A DNA stretch of 57,245 nucleotides. Origin: Clostridia bacterium (lineage in GTDB: Bacteria; Bacillota; Clostridia; Christensenellales; CAG-138). The position numbers were made by a program, and so were the translations under genes. Shown here piece by piece: positions 23,381 to 31,552 of the stretch (position 1 is its first letter; each line of letters begins with the position of its first letter). The notes beneath the pieces were generated by a model that searched no databases, was not told the origin of the DNA, and was given only the letters and a program-made list of their open reading frames with translations. The DNA is taken from contig JAFWMS010000025.1 in the NCBI GenBank assembly GCA_017545535.1, positions 1-57,245 on the forward strand. Reading direction: 5' to 3'.

Positions 23381-23950
23381 CTACATCCGTACCACCCGTC
23401 CCCCCAGGTACGCCGCCTCCTCGGGGTCGTGGGTCACCATCAGCAGCGTCTTGCCCTTCGTGCGGGCCAGGACCGTGTCCATGACCTGCCGTCGGGTATC
23501 CTCGTCCAGGCCCTTGAAGGGCTCGTCCATGAGAAAGAGCTCCGCCGGATACAGCAGGCTCCGGGCGATAGCCACCCGCCGCTGCATGCCGCCGCTCAAC
23601 TCCCGGACCGGCTTTTGAAGGGCGTCCCCCAGGCCCAGCGACCTGAGCAGGGAGACGATCTCCCCTTTGGGCACCTGCCGCCCCAGGGCCAGGGCCACGT
23701 TCGCCACCGCCGAGAAGGCGGGGCAGAGCCGATCCTCCTGGAACACGGCGCTGATCCCCTCCGGCAGGCCCGTCACCGTGCCCCCCGTGGGCGTCTCTAG
23801 GCCCAGCATAAGCCGAAACAGCGTGGTCTTCCCGCAGCCCGACTGCCCCAAAAGGCAGACGATCTCCCCCGGCTCCACCCGCAGCGAGAAGGGCGGCAGC
23901 GCCAGCTTTTCCCCGTAGGACTTGGTCAACTTTTCGATCACGATGGCCAT
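23381..23950 (-). CDS. ABC transporter ATP-binding protein (SsuB/TauB/ThiZ type)
   Basis: 189 residues, short for the group (usually 230-260) because the region after the H-loop is reduced. Walker A GQSGCGKTT, Q-loop VFQEDRL, signature LSGGMQRR, Walker B LFLMDEPFKGLD and H-loop VTHDPEEA are all present, so it should be active. It starts one base after the permease stop. Last gene of an importer operon (binding lipoprotein, permease, ATPase). Related systems carry sulfonates, nitrate or thiamine precursors; the substrate here is unknown. Confidence 0.9.
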   Translation of the reverse strand: MAIVIEKLTKSYGEKLALPPFSLRVEPGEIVCLLGQSGCGKTTLFRLMLGLETPTGGTVTGLPEGISAVFQEDRLCPAFSAVANVALALGRQVPKGEIVSLLRSLGLGDALQKPVRELSGGMQRRVAIARSLLYPAELFLMDEPFKGLDEDTRRQVMDTVLARTKGKTLLMVTHDPEEAAYLGGRVVRM

Positions 23951-23951
23951 A

Positions 23952-24713
23952 TCAGCGTCCCTCCCAACGGTCGAAGCCCGCCCGCATCAGCTGCAGGAAC
24001 AGCTTTTCGAACAGGACGCTGACCAGCACGATCACCACCGTCCAGGCCAACAGATCTTCGGTCAGAAAATAGATCTTCGATTCGTACAGCTTCTCCCCGA
24101 TGGACCCGGCGGCCACGCCGATGACCTCCGCCGCCACGCCGGACTTCCAGCTCATGCCCAACGCCACGGAACAGGCGGAGAAGAGGAAGGGCTTCAAGTG
24201 GGGCAGATAGATATACCCCAGCCGCCGCCACCAGCCGATGCGGAACACCTGGGCCATCTCCATGAGATCCTTGTCCGTGCTGCGGATGCCCTCCAAAACG
24301 TTCGAATAGATCACCGGGAACACCATGAGGAAGGAGATGAAGGTGGACAGCTGCCTGGCGGAGAAGAAGATCAGGCTGATGATGATGAACGACGCCACGG
24401 GCACCGTCTTGATGGTGATCACGTAGGGCCAGAGCAGGGTCTCCAACAGGGGCCATTTCCCCGACAGCACCCCCAGCAGGCACCCTAAGGCGAAGGCCAG
24501 CAAAAACCCCAGCACGATCCGGCTGAAGGAGAAGAGGAGCGTCTTCCAGAACCCGCTTTTCCCCACCAAAGTGAACAGCCGCCGGACCACCTCCAAGGGG
24601 GTGACCAGCAGCAGATGCATATCCAAAGCCATAGCTCCCGCCTGCCATACCAGCAGGGCGAGAGCTACGGCCAATGTCCTTTGTATGCTGTTTTTCTTCA
24701 GCAGCGCCTTCAC
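23952..24713 (-). CDS. ABC transporter permease (SsuC/TauC/ThiX type)
   Basis: 253 residues, about six transmembrane helices, BPD_transp_1 family. The EAA-type coupling loop MAQVFRIGWWRRLGYIYLPHLKPF is recognisable near residues 145-168. It starts with GTG and overlaps the binding protein stop codon by four bases (GTGA), so it is translationally coupled. It forms the membrane channel for the NMT1-type lipoprotein upstream. Confidence 0.9.
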   Translation of the reverse strand: MKALLKKNSIQRTLAVALALLVWQAGAMALDMHLLLVTPLEVVRRLFTLVGKSGFWKTLLFSFSRIVLGFLLAFALGCLLGVLSGKWPLLETLLWPYVITIKTVPVASFIIISLIFFSARQLSTFISFLMVFPVIYSNVLEGIRSTDKDLMEMAQVFRIGWWRRLGYIYLPHLKPFLFSACSVALGMSWKSGVAAEVIGVAAGSIGEKLYESKIYFLTEDLLAWTVVIVLVSVLFEKLFLQLMRAGFDRWEGR

Positions 24714-25678
24714 GGCTGATAGTAGAAGCCTTCGCCCGGGAGCGCGCCGCCCACGGCCTTGGGATTGAGAGTAAAGAGCACCGTGAGATACCCCTCGGCG
24801 GCGGTCTTCATCTCCTCACCGGTGAGGCAGACGATGTTGCAGGCGGGGATGGCCTTCTCGGCCACGGCGGCCTTCACGCCGATGTACTGCTCCACCAGCG
24901 CGGCGGCCTCGGCGGGATGCTCGTTCACGAACTGGGTGGAGGCGGCATACTCCTCCAGGAAGATCTTCACCGCCTCAGGATGCTTCTGCAAGAAGGCGGT
25001 GCGGACGATGAGCCCCCCGGTGATCAGGGTGCTGCCCACGTCGGCCCATTCCTTCGTCATGTCCAGAGCCACCCGCAGGCCCTCCACCTTGCCCATGGCT
25101 ACGGTGACGAAGGGCTGAGGCAGGACGGCCACGCCGTTCTCCACGGTGCTGAGCTGGGCCACCACCTCGGTGGGCTCGCTCTTCCATTCCATGGCCACGT
25201 CGCTCTCGATGCTGAGGCCGTTCTGGGAGAGCAGGTAGGCCAGGGCGTACTCCGGGGTGTTGCCCTTGCCGGTGGCGTAGATGGTCTTGCCCTTCAGATC
25301 CGCCACGGTCTTCACGGTCTCGCCGCCCTTCTCCAGCACGTACAGCACGCCCAGGGTGTTCACGGCCAGCAGGGTCACGCCGCCCTCGGACTTGTTGTAC
25401 AGGACGGAGCCCGCGTTCACGGGCAGGGCCAGCATATCAAGCTCGCCCTTCAAAAGCTTGGGCGTCAGCTCGTCGGCGGCGGCCGCGATGGTGGACTCAT
25501 ACTTGTTCTTGGTCAGGCCCGCTTCGCTGTCGCTCAGGAGCTTCACCATGCCCATGGTGGTGGGGCCCTTCAGGCTCCCCAGGCGCATGACGACGGGTTC
25601 GGGATCGGCGGCGGCGCAGCCCGGGAACAGGACGAGAAGCAGCAGCGCGGCCAACAGCAGAGACATGTATTTCTTCAT
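24710..25678 (-). CDS. ABC transporter substrate-binding lipoprotein (NMT1/SsuA-like)
   Basis: 322 residues from the ATG at 25678, seven bases after AAGGAA; a longer frame upstream covers the promoter and is rejected. The signal peptide ends in LFPGC (Cys21). The mature part is a two-lobed periplasmic-binding fold of the COG0715 group: MRLGSLKGPTTMGMVKLL, LPVNAGSVLYNKSEGGV and VADLKGKTIYATGKGNTPEY. Such proteins bind small anions, sulfonates or pyrimidine vitamin precursors. First gene of the importer operon. A palindrome overlaps the -35 region upstream and may be an operator. Confidence 0.88.
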   Translation of the reverse strand: MKKYMSLLLAALLLLVLFPGCAAADPEPVVMRLGSLKGPTTMGMVKLLSDSEAGLTKNKYESTIAAAADELTPKLLKGELDMLALPVNAGSVLYNKSEGGVTLLAVNTLGVLYVLEKGGETVKTVADLKGKTIYATGKGNTPEYALAYLLSQNGLSIESDVAMEWKSEPTEVVAQLSTVENGVAVLPQPFVTVAMGKVEGLRVALDMTKEWADVGSTLITGGLIVRTAFLQKHPEAVKIFLEEYAASTQFVNEHPAEAAALVEQYIGVKAAVAEKAIPACNIVCLTGEEMKTAAEGYLTVLFTLNPKAVGGALPGEGFYYQP

Positions 25679-25695
25679 GGAATCTTTCCTTCTTT

Positions 25696-25713
25696 CTGCA
25701 TGATTTGATGCAG
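25696..25713 (-). promoter_or_regulatory. Inverted repeat in the leader of the NMT1-type operon
   Basis: CTGCAT-GATTTG-ATGCAG lies between the -10 (minus strand TATAAT, 25718-25723) and the ribosome site; a protein operator or RNA hairpin. Confidence 0.4.
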
Positions 25714-25717
25714 AGCT

Positions 25718-25760
25718 ATTATACCCACTTCCCACGGTTTATTATGTTGCCGTGGCAACA
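25718..25760 (-). promoter_or_regulatory. Promoter with overlapping palindrome
   Basis: Perfect -10 TATAAT (25718-25723, minus strand) with a poor -35. The palindrome TGTTGCC-GT-GGCAACA (25745-25760) overlaps the expected -35 region, fitting a repressor or activator site. Confidence 0.5.
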
Positions 25761-25763
25761 AAT

Positions 25764-27164
25764 TTACGGCGTATACTCCGGGTCCTCCATGGCCCTTTTG
25801 AACCGGGGCAGGATGTGCAGCGCCATGGGCACGGCCATGAGGCAGGTGACCAGATCCGCCGCCGGCTGTGCCAGATACACGCCCCAGATGGCCGGGTCCA
25901 AAAGCTTGGGCAGCAGCAGCACGCAGGGGATGAAGGTGAGCCCCTGGCGGGCGACGGCCAACAGGGTGGCCCGAAGGGCCTTGCCCGTGGTTTGGAAGAG
26001 CATGTTGGACATGGTGACCACCGCCATCAGCGGCAGGGTGCAGCTCTGGCAGCGCATGGCGATGGTGCCCATGCGGATGACCTCCGCATCGTCCCGGAAC
26101 AGGGACACGATGGGTCCGGCGAAGAGGAAGGTGCAGGCGGACACCCCCAGCAGGAACAGCACCCCCACCTGGATGCAGAACAGATACGCCTCTCGGACCC
26201 GGTCGAACTTCCTTGCCCCCCAGTTGTAGCCGCAGACGGGCTGGAACCCCTGGCCGAAGCCCAGCAAGGCGGAGAACACGAAGAACATGACCCGGCTCAC
26301 CACGGAGAAGGCGGCGATGGCGGCGTCCGCCTGGGCAAGGGGCACCGCGGCGGCCGCGGCAGCGTTGAGGCACAGGGTGGCCACGCTCCCGAACCCCTGG
26401 CGGAGCAGGGAGGGGATGCCCCCGGCCACGATGTTTTTCAGATAGTGGCCGTTGGGGGTCAGGTTCCTGAGGCGGATCTTCAAGCTGTCGCTCCGCAGGG
26501 TGCCCACGTACAGCACGCAGAAGCTGAAGATCTGGCTCACCACGGTGGCGGCGGCGGCGCCGCGCACCCCCATGCGGAAGGCGAAGATGAACAGGGGGTC
26601 CAACCCGATGTTCAGCACCGCCCCGGACACGAGGCCGATCATGGAGAAGAAGGCGTTCCCCTGGAAGCGCATCTGGTTGTTCAGCACGCAGGAGGAAAGG
26701 ACGAAGGGAGCGCCGAAGAGGAGGGTGGTGTAGTAGGCCCGGGCGTGGTCCACGGTCTCCTGGGCCACCCGGCTCGGGTCCGCCCCCAGCAGGTGCAGCA
26801 GCGGGGTGGCGAACACCCGGCCGAAGAGCAGGATGAGCCCGCCCATGACCAGGGCGCAGAAGAAGCCCGTTGCGGCCATCTTCTCCGCGTCCTCCTGCTG
26901 GTTGGCCCCCAGGGAGCGGGACACGTAGTTGCCGGAGCCCTGGCCGAAGAAGAAGCCGAAGGCCTGCATCACGGTCATCAAGGGAAAGATGAGCCCCACC
27001 CCCGCCGTGGCGAAGGTGCCCATGCGCCCCACGAAGAAGGTGTCCGCCATGTTGTACAGGGAGGAGATCATCATGGAGGCGATGGTGGGGCCCGCCAGGC
27101 GCAGCACCAGCCCCTTCACGGGCTGGGTGGTCATGCGGATAAGCTTTTCCTGTCGAGGATCCAT
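25764..27164 (-). CDS. MATE-family efflux transporter
   Basis: 466 residues with 12 predicted transmembrane helices in two related halves, the standard MATE size. Family segments include LYNMADTFFVGRMG near the start, GQGFQPVCGYNWGARKF in the second half and NMLFQTTGK. It resembles the NorM/DinF-like branch found widely in Clostridia, exporting cationic drugs or metabolites using sodium or protons. The gene lies downstream of the GntR operon, separated by a terminator. No clear promoter is seen in the 70 bases upstream, so readthrough past the terminator may supply part of the mRNA. Confidence 0.93.
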   Translation of the reverse strand: MDPRQEKLIRMTTQPVKGLVLRLAGPTIASMMISSLYNMADTFFVGRMGTFATAGVGLIFPLMTVMQAFGFFFGQGSGNYVSRSLGANQQEDAEKMAATGFFCALVMGGLILLFGRVFATPLLHLLGADPSRVAQETVDHARAYYTTLLFGAPFVLSSCVLNNQMRFQGNAFFSMIGLVSGAVLNIGLDPLFIFAFRMGVRGAAAATVVSQIFSFCVLYVGTLRSDSLKIRLRNLTPNGHYLKNIVAGGIPSLLRQGFGSVATLCLNAAAAAAVPLAQADAAIAAFSVVSRVMFFVFSALLGFGQGFQPVCGYNWGARKFDRVREAYLFCIQVGVLFLLGVSACTFLFAGPIVSLFRDDAEVIRMGTIAMRCQSCTLPLMAVVTMSNMLFQTTGKALRATLLAVARQGLTFIPCVLLLPKLLDPAIWGVYLAQPAADLVTCLMAVPMALHILPRFKRAMEDPEYTP

Positions 27165-27234
27165 AGGCGATCAACCTTTCTTCAGGGGTCGGAGCATCTG
27201 GGAGCCCGTGGGCGGTCCGCCGTGATCCGCTCCT

Positions 27235-27266
27235 TAAAAAACCCCTGACCGCTTGGGATCAGGGGT
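27235..27266 (-). terminator. Terminator of the ABC-2/GntR operon
   Basis: Minus strand stem ACCCCTGA/TCAGGGGT with T6 after it. A second copy of ACCCCTGA lies downstream (27184-27191), close to the MATE ribosome site, so the 3' arm has an alternative partner. Confidence 0.8.
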
Positions 27267-27315
27267 GCTGTACATACCGTATCACGTTTTTCAAAGGGCG
27301 TCAATGACCCTGCCT

Positions 27316-27699
27316 TTATTTTTCCGCAGATCTCCAGGCATCCTTGAGCAGCGCTTCCGCCTCCGCGAGGGTCAGGCCCATGCCCTTGCAGTAGGCCGCG
27401 GCGTCGGAGAGCTTGTCCGCCGCCATGGCGCGCTTGAGCCGCTGGAGCTTGTCGGCGCTCATGGGCGCGATGAAGCAGCCTCGGCCCACGAAGCTTTCGA
27501 TGAAGCCCGCCGCTTCCAGCTCCTCCCAGGCCCGCTTCACGGGGATGACGCTGATGGAGAGCTCCTTGGCCACCGTGCGGATGGGGGGCAGGGCGTCGCC
27601 GCTCTTCAGCCGCCCGTCCAGGATCTGGCCGCAGACTTGGTCGAAGAGCTGCTGATAGATGGGGAGCGGCGAGCTGCCGGAGAGAGACAGGTCCATCAA
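27316..27699 (-). CDS. GntR-family transcriptional regulator (YtrA type)
   Basis: 127 residues: a winged helix-turn-helix (LPIYQQLFDQVCGQI, then LPPIRTVAKELSISVIPVKRAWEELEAAGFI-type GntR pattern) and a short C-terminal helical tail. Its length and short tail match the YtrA subfamily, whose members repress ABC-2 exporter operons. It overlaps the permease stop by four bases and is the last gene of ATPase-permease-regulator, so it most likely controls the promoter at 29266-29294, where TGTGCATAT/ATGTACACA repeats lie. Confidence 0.9.
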   Translation of the reverse strand: MMDLSLSGSSPLPIYQQLFDQVCGQILDGRLKSGDALPPIRTVAKELSISVIPVKRAWEELEAAGFIESFVGRGCFIAPMSADKLQRLKRAMAADKLSDAAAYCKGMGLTLAEAEALLKDAWRSAEK

Positions 27700-28379
27700 A
27701 GGTCCACCTGCTCGAAGATACGGACGGCCTTGCGGCTCACGAGGAAGGTGCCGAGGCCGTAGATCAAGGCGCCTGCGGCCAGGGCGATGAGCTGGATCCG
27801 CCAGGCCCCGGCGGTGGCCGGGAAGGCGTCCAAATTCTCCGCCACCCAGCGGAAGAAGGGCACCTGAGCCTGAGCGGCGGCGCTGGTGATCATGAAGCCC
27901 TCCCAGAGGATGATCCAGACGAAGACGGCGATGGTGCTGACGAGGAAGTTTTTCCCGGACTTGGTCTCGTCCCGGTAGAAGGCGGGGATGAACACGGCGT
28001 TGAACACGGTGAACAACACCAAGGCCGCGGCCAGGAAGGTGAGGCTCCCGTCGGTGCCCGCCGGGTTCCCCTGGGGGACCAGCTTATGGTTCACGAAGAT
28101 CATGGGGACCAGCAGCAGGAACATGACCAACTGGATGGCCACCGTGAACCGGACTCGGGCCTTCACCACCTGCTCCTTGGGCACGGGCAGCAGGGCGGTG
28201 AACAGCAGGTCGTTGTTGCCCACGCTCTGGTTGAACATGTAGTAGATGCTGTTGCAGGTGAAGAAGCAGGCCACGAGATACGGGTAGGCGGGGATGAACA
28301 GCATGGCCGCGAAGAGGAAGAACAGGGGCACCTGTAGCGGCAGGCAGAGCTTCAGTTCCTTATAAAACAGCTGTTTCAT
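27696..28379 (-). CDS. ABC-2 type transporter permease
   Basis: 227 residues with six predicted transmembrane helices and no signal peptide. The sequence MKQLFYKELKLCLPLQVPLFF begins like ABC-2 permeases (a KE-L amphipathic start before helix 1). It overlaps the ATPase gene upstream by 20 bases and the GntR gene downstream by four. It would pair with the upstream ATPase to export an unknown compound, by analogy with YtrBCDEF-like systems induced by cell-wall-active agents. Confidence 0.82.
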   Translation of the reverse strand: MKQLFYKELKLCLPLQVPLFFLFAAMLFIPAYPYLVACFFTCNSIYYMFNQSVGNNDLLFTALLPVPKEQVVKARVRFTVAIQLVMFLLLVPMIFVNHKLVPQGNPAGTDGSLTFLAAALVLFTVFNAVFIPAFYRDETKSGKNFLVSTIAVFVWIILWEGFMITSAAAQAQVPFFRWVAENLDAFPATAGAWRIQLIALAAGALIYGLGTFLVSRKAVRIFEQVDL

Positions 28380-29223
28380 GGCTATCCTCCTGTTCGGTGT
28401 AGATCATGATGGATTCGAGATCCGCCGGGGCGATCTTGCAGCTTTGGAAGGCCGCCTCGTCCTCCGCCCGGATGAGGCCCGTGAAGCCGAAGGCGTGCTC
28501 CTTGCAGCCGATGAGCTTGGGCCGACGCACCTCCAGATGCTCCCGGTCCCCGGACACCAGCCGGTAGCTCTCTCTAAAGGAGATCACGTCCGTGGAGGCA
28601 AGGATCTTCCCGCCCTTGATGTAGGTGATGTAGTCCGCGCACTTCTCCAGGTCCGAGATGATGTGGGTGGAGAAGAGGATGCTGCGGCTGCCGTCCTCGA
28701 TGAGGTCCCGGAACACGTCCAAAAGATCGTCCCGGGACACGGGGTCGAGACCGCTGGTGGGCTCGTCCAGGATGAGGAGCCTGGCGTTGTGGCTGAGGGC
28801 CAGGGCCAATGCGTACTTCACCCGCATGCCCGCGGAGAGCTCCTTCACCTTCTTTTCCTCCACCAGGGCGAAGCGGTCCAGGTACTTTTTGTAGGCCGTT
28901 TCGTCCCAGTCGGGGTAGAAGCGGCGGGTCACGTCGGTGATGGTCTTCAGGGTGGCGTTCCTGTAGCAGTCGAACTCGCCCATGACGAAGCCGATCTCCC
29001 CCTTGCAGGCCCGCTCGTTCTCAAAGAAGGACTTGCCGTTCACGAACACCTCTCCGCCGTCCCGGTGTATGAGGTTCAGCATGGCCTTCATGGTGGTGGT
29101 CTTCCCGGCCCCGTTCCGGCCGATGAAGCCCATGATGTACCCGGGTTCCAAAGAAAAGCTGACCTTATCCAGGGTAAAGGTGGGGTATCGCTTTTCCAGC
29201 TCCCGCACTTCCAACAGATGCAT
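28360..29223 (-). CDS. ABC transporter ATP-binding protein (YtrB/CcmA type)
   Basis: 287 residues from the ATG at 29223, seven bases after AAGGAGG; a longer frame reading upstream covers the promoter and is rejected. Walker A GRNGAGKTT, signature ELSAGMRVK, Walker B LLILDEPTSGLDP and H-loop FSTHIISDLEKCAD are intact. The C-terminal about 80 residues extend past the ATPase core, as in exporter-type ATPases. First gene of the ATPase-permease-GntR operon, driven by the strong promoter that shares its -35 with the divergent CoA-transferase promoter. Confidence 0.92.
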   Translation of the reverse strand: MHLLEVRELEKRYPTFTLDKVSFSLEPGYIMGFIGRNGAGKTTTMKAMLNLIHRDGGEVFVNGKSFFENERACKGEIGFVMGEFDCYRNATLKTITDVTRRFYPDWDETAYKKYLDRFALVEEKKVKELSAGMRVKYALALALSHNARLLILDEPTSGLDPVSRDDLLDVFRDLIEDGSRSILFSTHIISDLEKCADYITYIKGGKILASTDVISFRESYRLVSGDREHLEVRRPKLIGCKEHAFGFTGLIRAEDEAAFQSCKIAPADLESIMIYTEQEDSHETAVL

Positions 29224-29235
29224 GGTTTTCCTCCT

Positions 29236-29265
29236 TGTGCATATTGTGCATATTCGATGTACACA
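29236..29265 (-). promoter_or_regulatory. Probable GntR operator
   Basis: Two direct copies of TGTGCATAT (29236-29244 and 29245-29254 region) and an inverted ATGTACACA (29257-29265), just downstream of the -10. Position fits autorepression by the YtrA-type regulator. Confidence 0.6.
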
Positions 29266-29316
29266 ATAATATACCGGACTATGGGAATTGTCAAGGGCTT
29301 TGTGGAATGATATAAT
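29266..29316. promoter_or_regulatory. Back-to-back promoters sharing one -35 hexamer
   Basis: Minus strand: TTGACA (29289-29294)-N17-TATTAT (29266-29271) for the ABC operon. Plus strand: TTGTCA (29288-29293)-N17-TATAAT (29311-29316) for the CoA-transferase. The -35 boxes overlap in the heptamer TTGTCAA. Confidence 0.88.
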
Positions 29317-29349
29317 CAATTTATCATATTAGGATAAAGGAGCGCGCCC

Positions 29350-30684
29350 ATGGACTTTTACAGCGAGTACAGAAGCAAGCTTAGGACTCCGGAGCAGGCC
29401 GTTCAGTGTGTGAAGAGCGGCGACTGGATCGACTATACCTCCCAGCTGGGCTTCCCCATCCTGCTGGATCGGGCCCTAAGCAAGCGTCGGGACGAGCTCT
29501 TCGACGTGAAGATCCGGGGCAATCTGGTTTTCAACAAGCTGGAGACCGTGGAAAACGATCCCAGCCGGGAGCACTTCATCTACAATTCCTGGCACTGCTC
29601 CGGCTATGAGCGGAGCCTGTGCGACAGGGGTCTGTGCAACTTCATCCCCATGGTCTTCCGCAACGTGGTCCCCTACTACACCCACTTCCTCACGGTGAAC
29701 GTGGTCATGGTCAGCGTCACGCCCATGGACAAGCACGGCTATTTCAACCTGAGCTGCTCCACCGGCGTCAGCAAGGGCATCATCGACAAGGCGGACATCG
29801 TCATCGTGGAGGTGAACGAGCATCTGCCCTGGCTCTGCGGCGGCTTCGACGAGGTGGTCCACATCTCCCAGGTGGACTACGTGGTGGAGGGCGAGCATGA
29901 GCCCCTCTTCGAGCTGCCCATCCAGGAGCCCAGCGAGCTGGACAAGAAGATCGCGGCCAGCATCGTGCCCTATATCAAGGACGGCTCTTGCCTGCAGCTG
30001 GGCATCGGGTCCATGCCCAACTCCGTGGGCAACATGATCGCCAACAGCGATTTGAAGGACCTGTCCATGCACACGGAGCTGTGCTCCGACGCCTATTACG
30101 ACCTGTACGCCGCCGGGAAGCTGACCAACGCCCGGAACAACGTGCATCGGAACAAGGGCATGTTCGGCATGGCCTTCGGCACCAGGAAGCTCTATGAGTG
30201 GATGGACCACAACCCCGGCCTGTCCGTGTGCCCCCTGGAATACGTGAACTCCCCCGAGCTCATCGGAGCCATCGACAACATGGTGGCCATCAACAACTGC
30301 ATCGCCCTGGATCTGTACGGCCAGGTGTCCGCCGAAAGCTCCGGCACAAGGCACATCTCCGGCACCGGCGGCCAGCTGGACTTCATGACCGGCGCCGCCA
30401 AATCCAAGGGCGGCAAGGCCTTCATCTGCCTGACCTCCACCTATACGGACAAGAAGGGACAGATGCACTCCCGCATCGTGCCTCACTTCGGCGGCGACAT
30501 CGTCACCACGCCCCGCAGCGAAACCTACTATGTGGTCACGGAGTACGGCGTCCGAAACCTGGTGGGCCGGACCACCTGGGAGCGGGCGGCCATGCTCGTC
30601 GACCTGGCCCATCCCGCCTACCGGGAGGAGCTCATCGCCGCCGCCGAGAAGCAGAACATCTGGCGGCAGTCGAATAAACGATAA
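29350..30684 (+). CDS. Acetyl-CoA hydrolase/transferase family CoA-transferase, butyryl-CoA:acetate type
   Basis: 444 residues, the length of butyryl-CoA:acetate and 4-hydroxybutyrate CoA-transferases. Conserved blocks match that group: SGDWIDYTSQLG, FIYNSWHCSGYER, PMDKHGYFNLS, CLQLGIGSMPNSVG, MHTELCSDA (Glu expected to carry the CoA thioester), and GQVSAESSGTRHISGTGGQL. The enzyme swaps CoA between acyl-CoA and a free carboxylate; in gut Clostridia this is the last step of butyrate formation. Residues around the active Glu (HTEL rather than HTEM) differ slightly, so another acid pair is possible. Strong promoter TTGTCA-N17-TATAAT; RBS AAAGGAG. Confidence 0.85.
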   Translation: MDFYSEYRSKLRTPEQAVQCVKSGDWIDYTSQLGFPILLDRALSKRRDELFDVKIRGNLVFNKLETVENDPSREHFIYNSWHCSGYERSLCDRGLCNFIPMVFRNVVPYYTHFLTVNVVMVSVTPMDKHGYFNLSCSTGVSKGIIDKADIVIVEVNEHLPWLCGGFDEVVHISQVDYVVEGEHEPLFELPIQEPSELDKKIAASIVPYIKDGSCLQLGIGSMPNSVGNMIANSDLKDLSMHTELCSDAYYDLYAAGKLTNARNNVHRNKGMFGMAFGTRKLYEWMDHNPGLSVCPLEYVNSPELIGAIDNMVAINNCIALDLYGQVSAESSGTRHISGTGGQLDFMTGAAKSKGGKAFICLTSTYTDKKGQMHSRIVPHFGGDIVTTPRSETYYVVTEYGVRNLVGRTTWERAAMLVDLAHPAYREELIAAAEKQNIWRQSNKR

Positions 30685-30695
30685 AGTCTTCTTTT

Positions 30696-30731
30696 GCCGC
30701 TTTTTCTTTTCAGGTGAAAAGAAAAAGCGGC
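30696..30731 (-). repeat. Dispersed palindrome, family A, copy 5
   Basis: 17-bp stem GCCGCTTTTTCTTTTCA with loop GG. The inner stem is CTTTTC/GAAAAG instead of CTCTTT/AAAGAG, a compensated change. Right flank GGAAAAAGAAAAGCCTAAG shows it is inverted. It lies between two convergent genes. Confidence 0.92.
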
Positions 30732-30759
30732 GGAAAAAGAAAAGCCTAAGGAGAATAAT

Positions 30760-30786
30760 GGGGAGTATAGCTAAGCCATACTCCCC
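30760..30786. repeat. Middle hairpin of composite element
   Basis: GGGGAGTAT-AGCTAAGCC-ATACTCCCC, between a family A and a family B palindrome. The composite at 44640 has a comparable hairpin (GGGATATT/AATATCCC) in the same place. Confidence 0.7.
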
Positions 30787-30788
30787 AA

Positions 30789-30829
30789 GTAAAGTTCTTT
30801 GGTACGACCTTTCTTGCAAGAAAGGTCGT
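30789..30829 (+). repeat. Dispersed palindrome, family B, copy 2
   Basis: GTAAAGTTCTTTGGT then 12-bp stem ACGACCTTTCTT-GC-AAGAAAGGTCGT, followed by CCGTTTTTA, so this copy might also terminate plus-strand transcription. Confidence 0.88.
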
Positions 30830-30847
30830 CCGTTTTTATTCCTTCCT

Positions 30848-31546
30848 CTAAACGATCTCGTACACAGCTTCCTGGGGCTCCGGCTCAGGCTTTTTCCTTT
30901 TATATAGGATGCGCCAGGCTAAAAGGGACAGGAGGACGAGGGCCAGGACAAGCAGGATCAGGGCCCGGATCTTGGCGTAGGGTTCGTACCAGGTCTTGAG
31001 GAGCATGTCCGCCGTGGTGAGCAGGAGGGCGGCCACGGCCATCCCGAGAAGGTTCCTCTTCGTCAGCAGCTCCTTCAGCTTCCGGTTGGGGAACAGGAGC
31101 TTCAGCGCCAAAGCAAAGAGGCCGAAGATGAGGGCGAACTGAAACAGGAACGTGAGCACGGACCCGCCGAACACCTTCATGAACAGGCTCAGCAGGGAAG
31201 ACAGGGCGAAGTTGGCGATGGCGCCCACCGTCCAGAGGGGCAGCAGCACAAGCCCCTTCACCGGCGCGGGCAGGGCGATGATCCTCTCCCGGATCAGCTC
31301 CCCTTTAGTGGGGGCGGGGGCAGGGGCGGGCTCCGCCTTCCTGCTCTTCACGGTATAGGTGGTGGCCTTGCCGGTTTGGATATGGGCGGCGCTGGCGCTT
31401 TCGGCCTTCCGCTCCTTGCCGGTCAAAAGCTCCTCCGGCTCCACCGTGGCGTTCAGCAGCATCCCGGCGGCGGTCACCGTGCCCGCGGCCTTGATGGCGG
31501 CGGACTTCAGTTTTTTCTTCGTTTCGGTCTGTTTCGAAGTTTCCAT
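30848..31546 (-). CDS. Hypothetical multi-pass membrane protein, probably leaderless mRNA
   Basis: 232 residues from the ATG at 31546. The N-terminal about 85 residues are Lys/Ala/Glu/Pro-rich and include an APAPAPTK stretch; three to four transmembrane helices follow (about residues 95-215), and the C-terminus is highly charged with KRKKPEPEPQ. No known domain is recognised. The only good promoter is TTGAAT-N16-TGGTATACT-type, whose -10 ends six bases before the ATG, leaving no room for a ribosome site. A composite palindromic element lies just beyond its stop codon. Confidence 0.65.
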   Translation of the reverse strand: METSKQTETKKKLKSAAIKAAGTVTAAGMLLNATVEPEELLTGKERKAESASAAHIQTGKATTYTVKSRKAEPAPAPAPTKGELIRERIIALPAPVKGLVLLPLWTVGAIANFALSSLLSLFMKVFGGSVLTFLFQFALIFGLFALALKLLFPNRKLKELLTKRNLLGMAVAALLLTTADMLLKTWYEPYAKIRALILLVLALVLLSLLAWRILYKRKKPEPEPQEAVYEIV

Positions 31547-31552
31547 ACCCAA

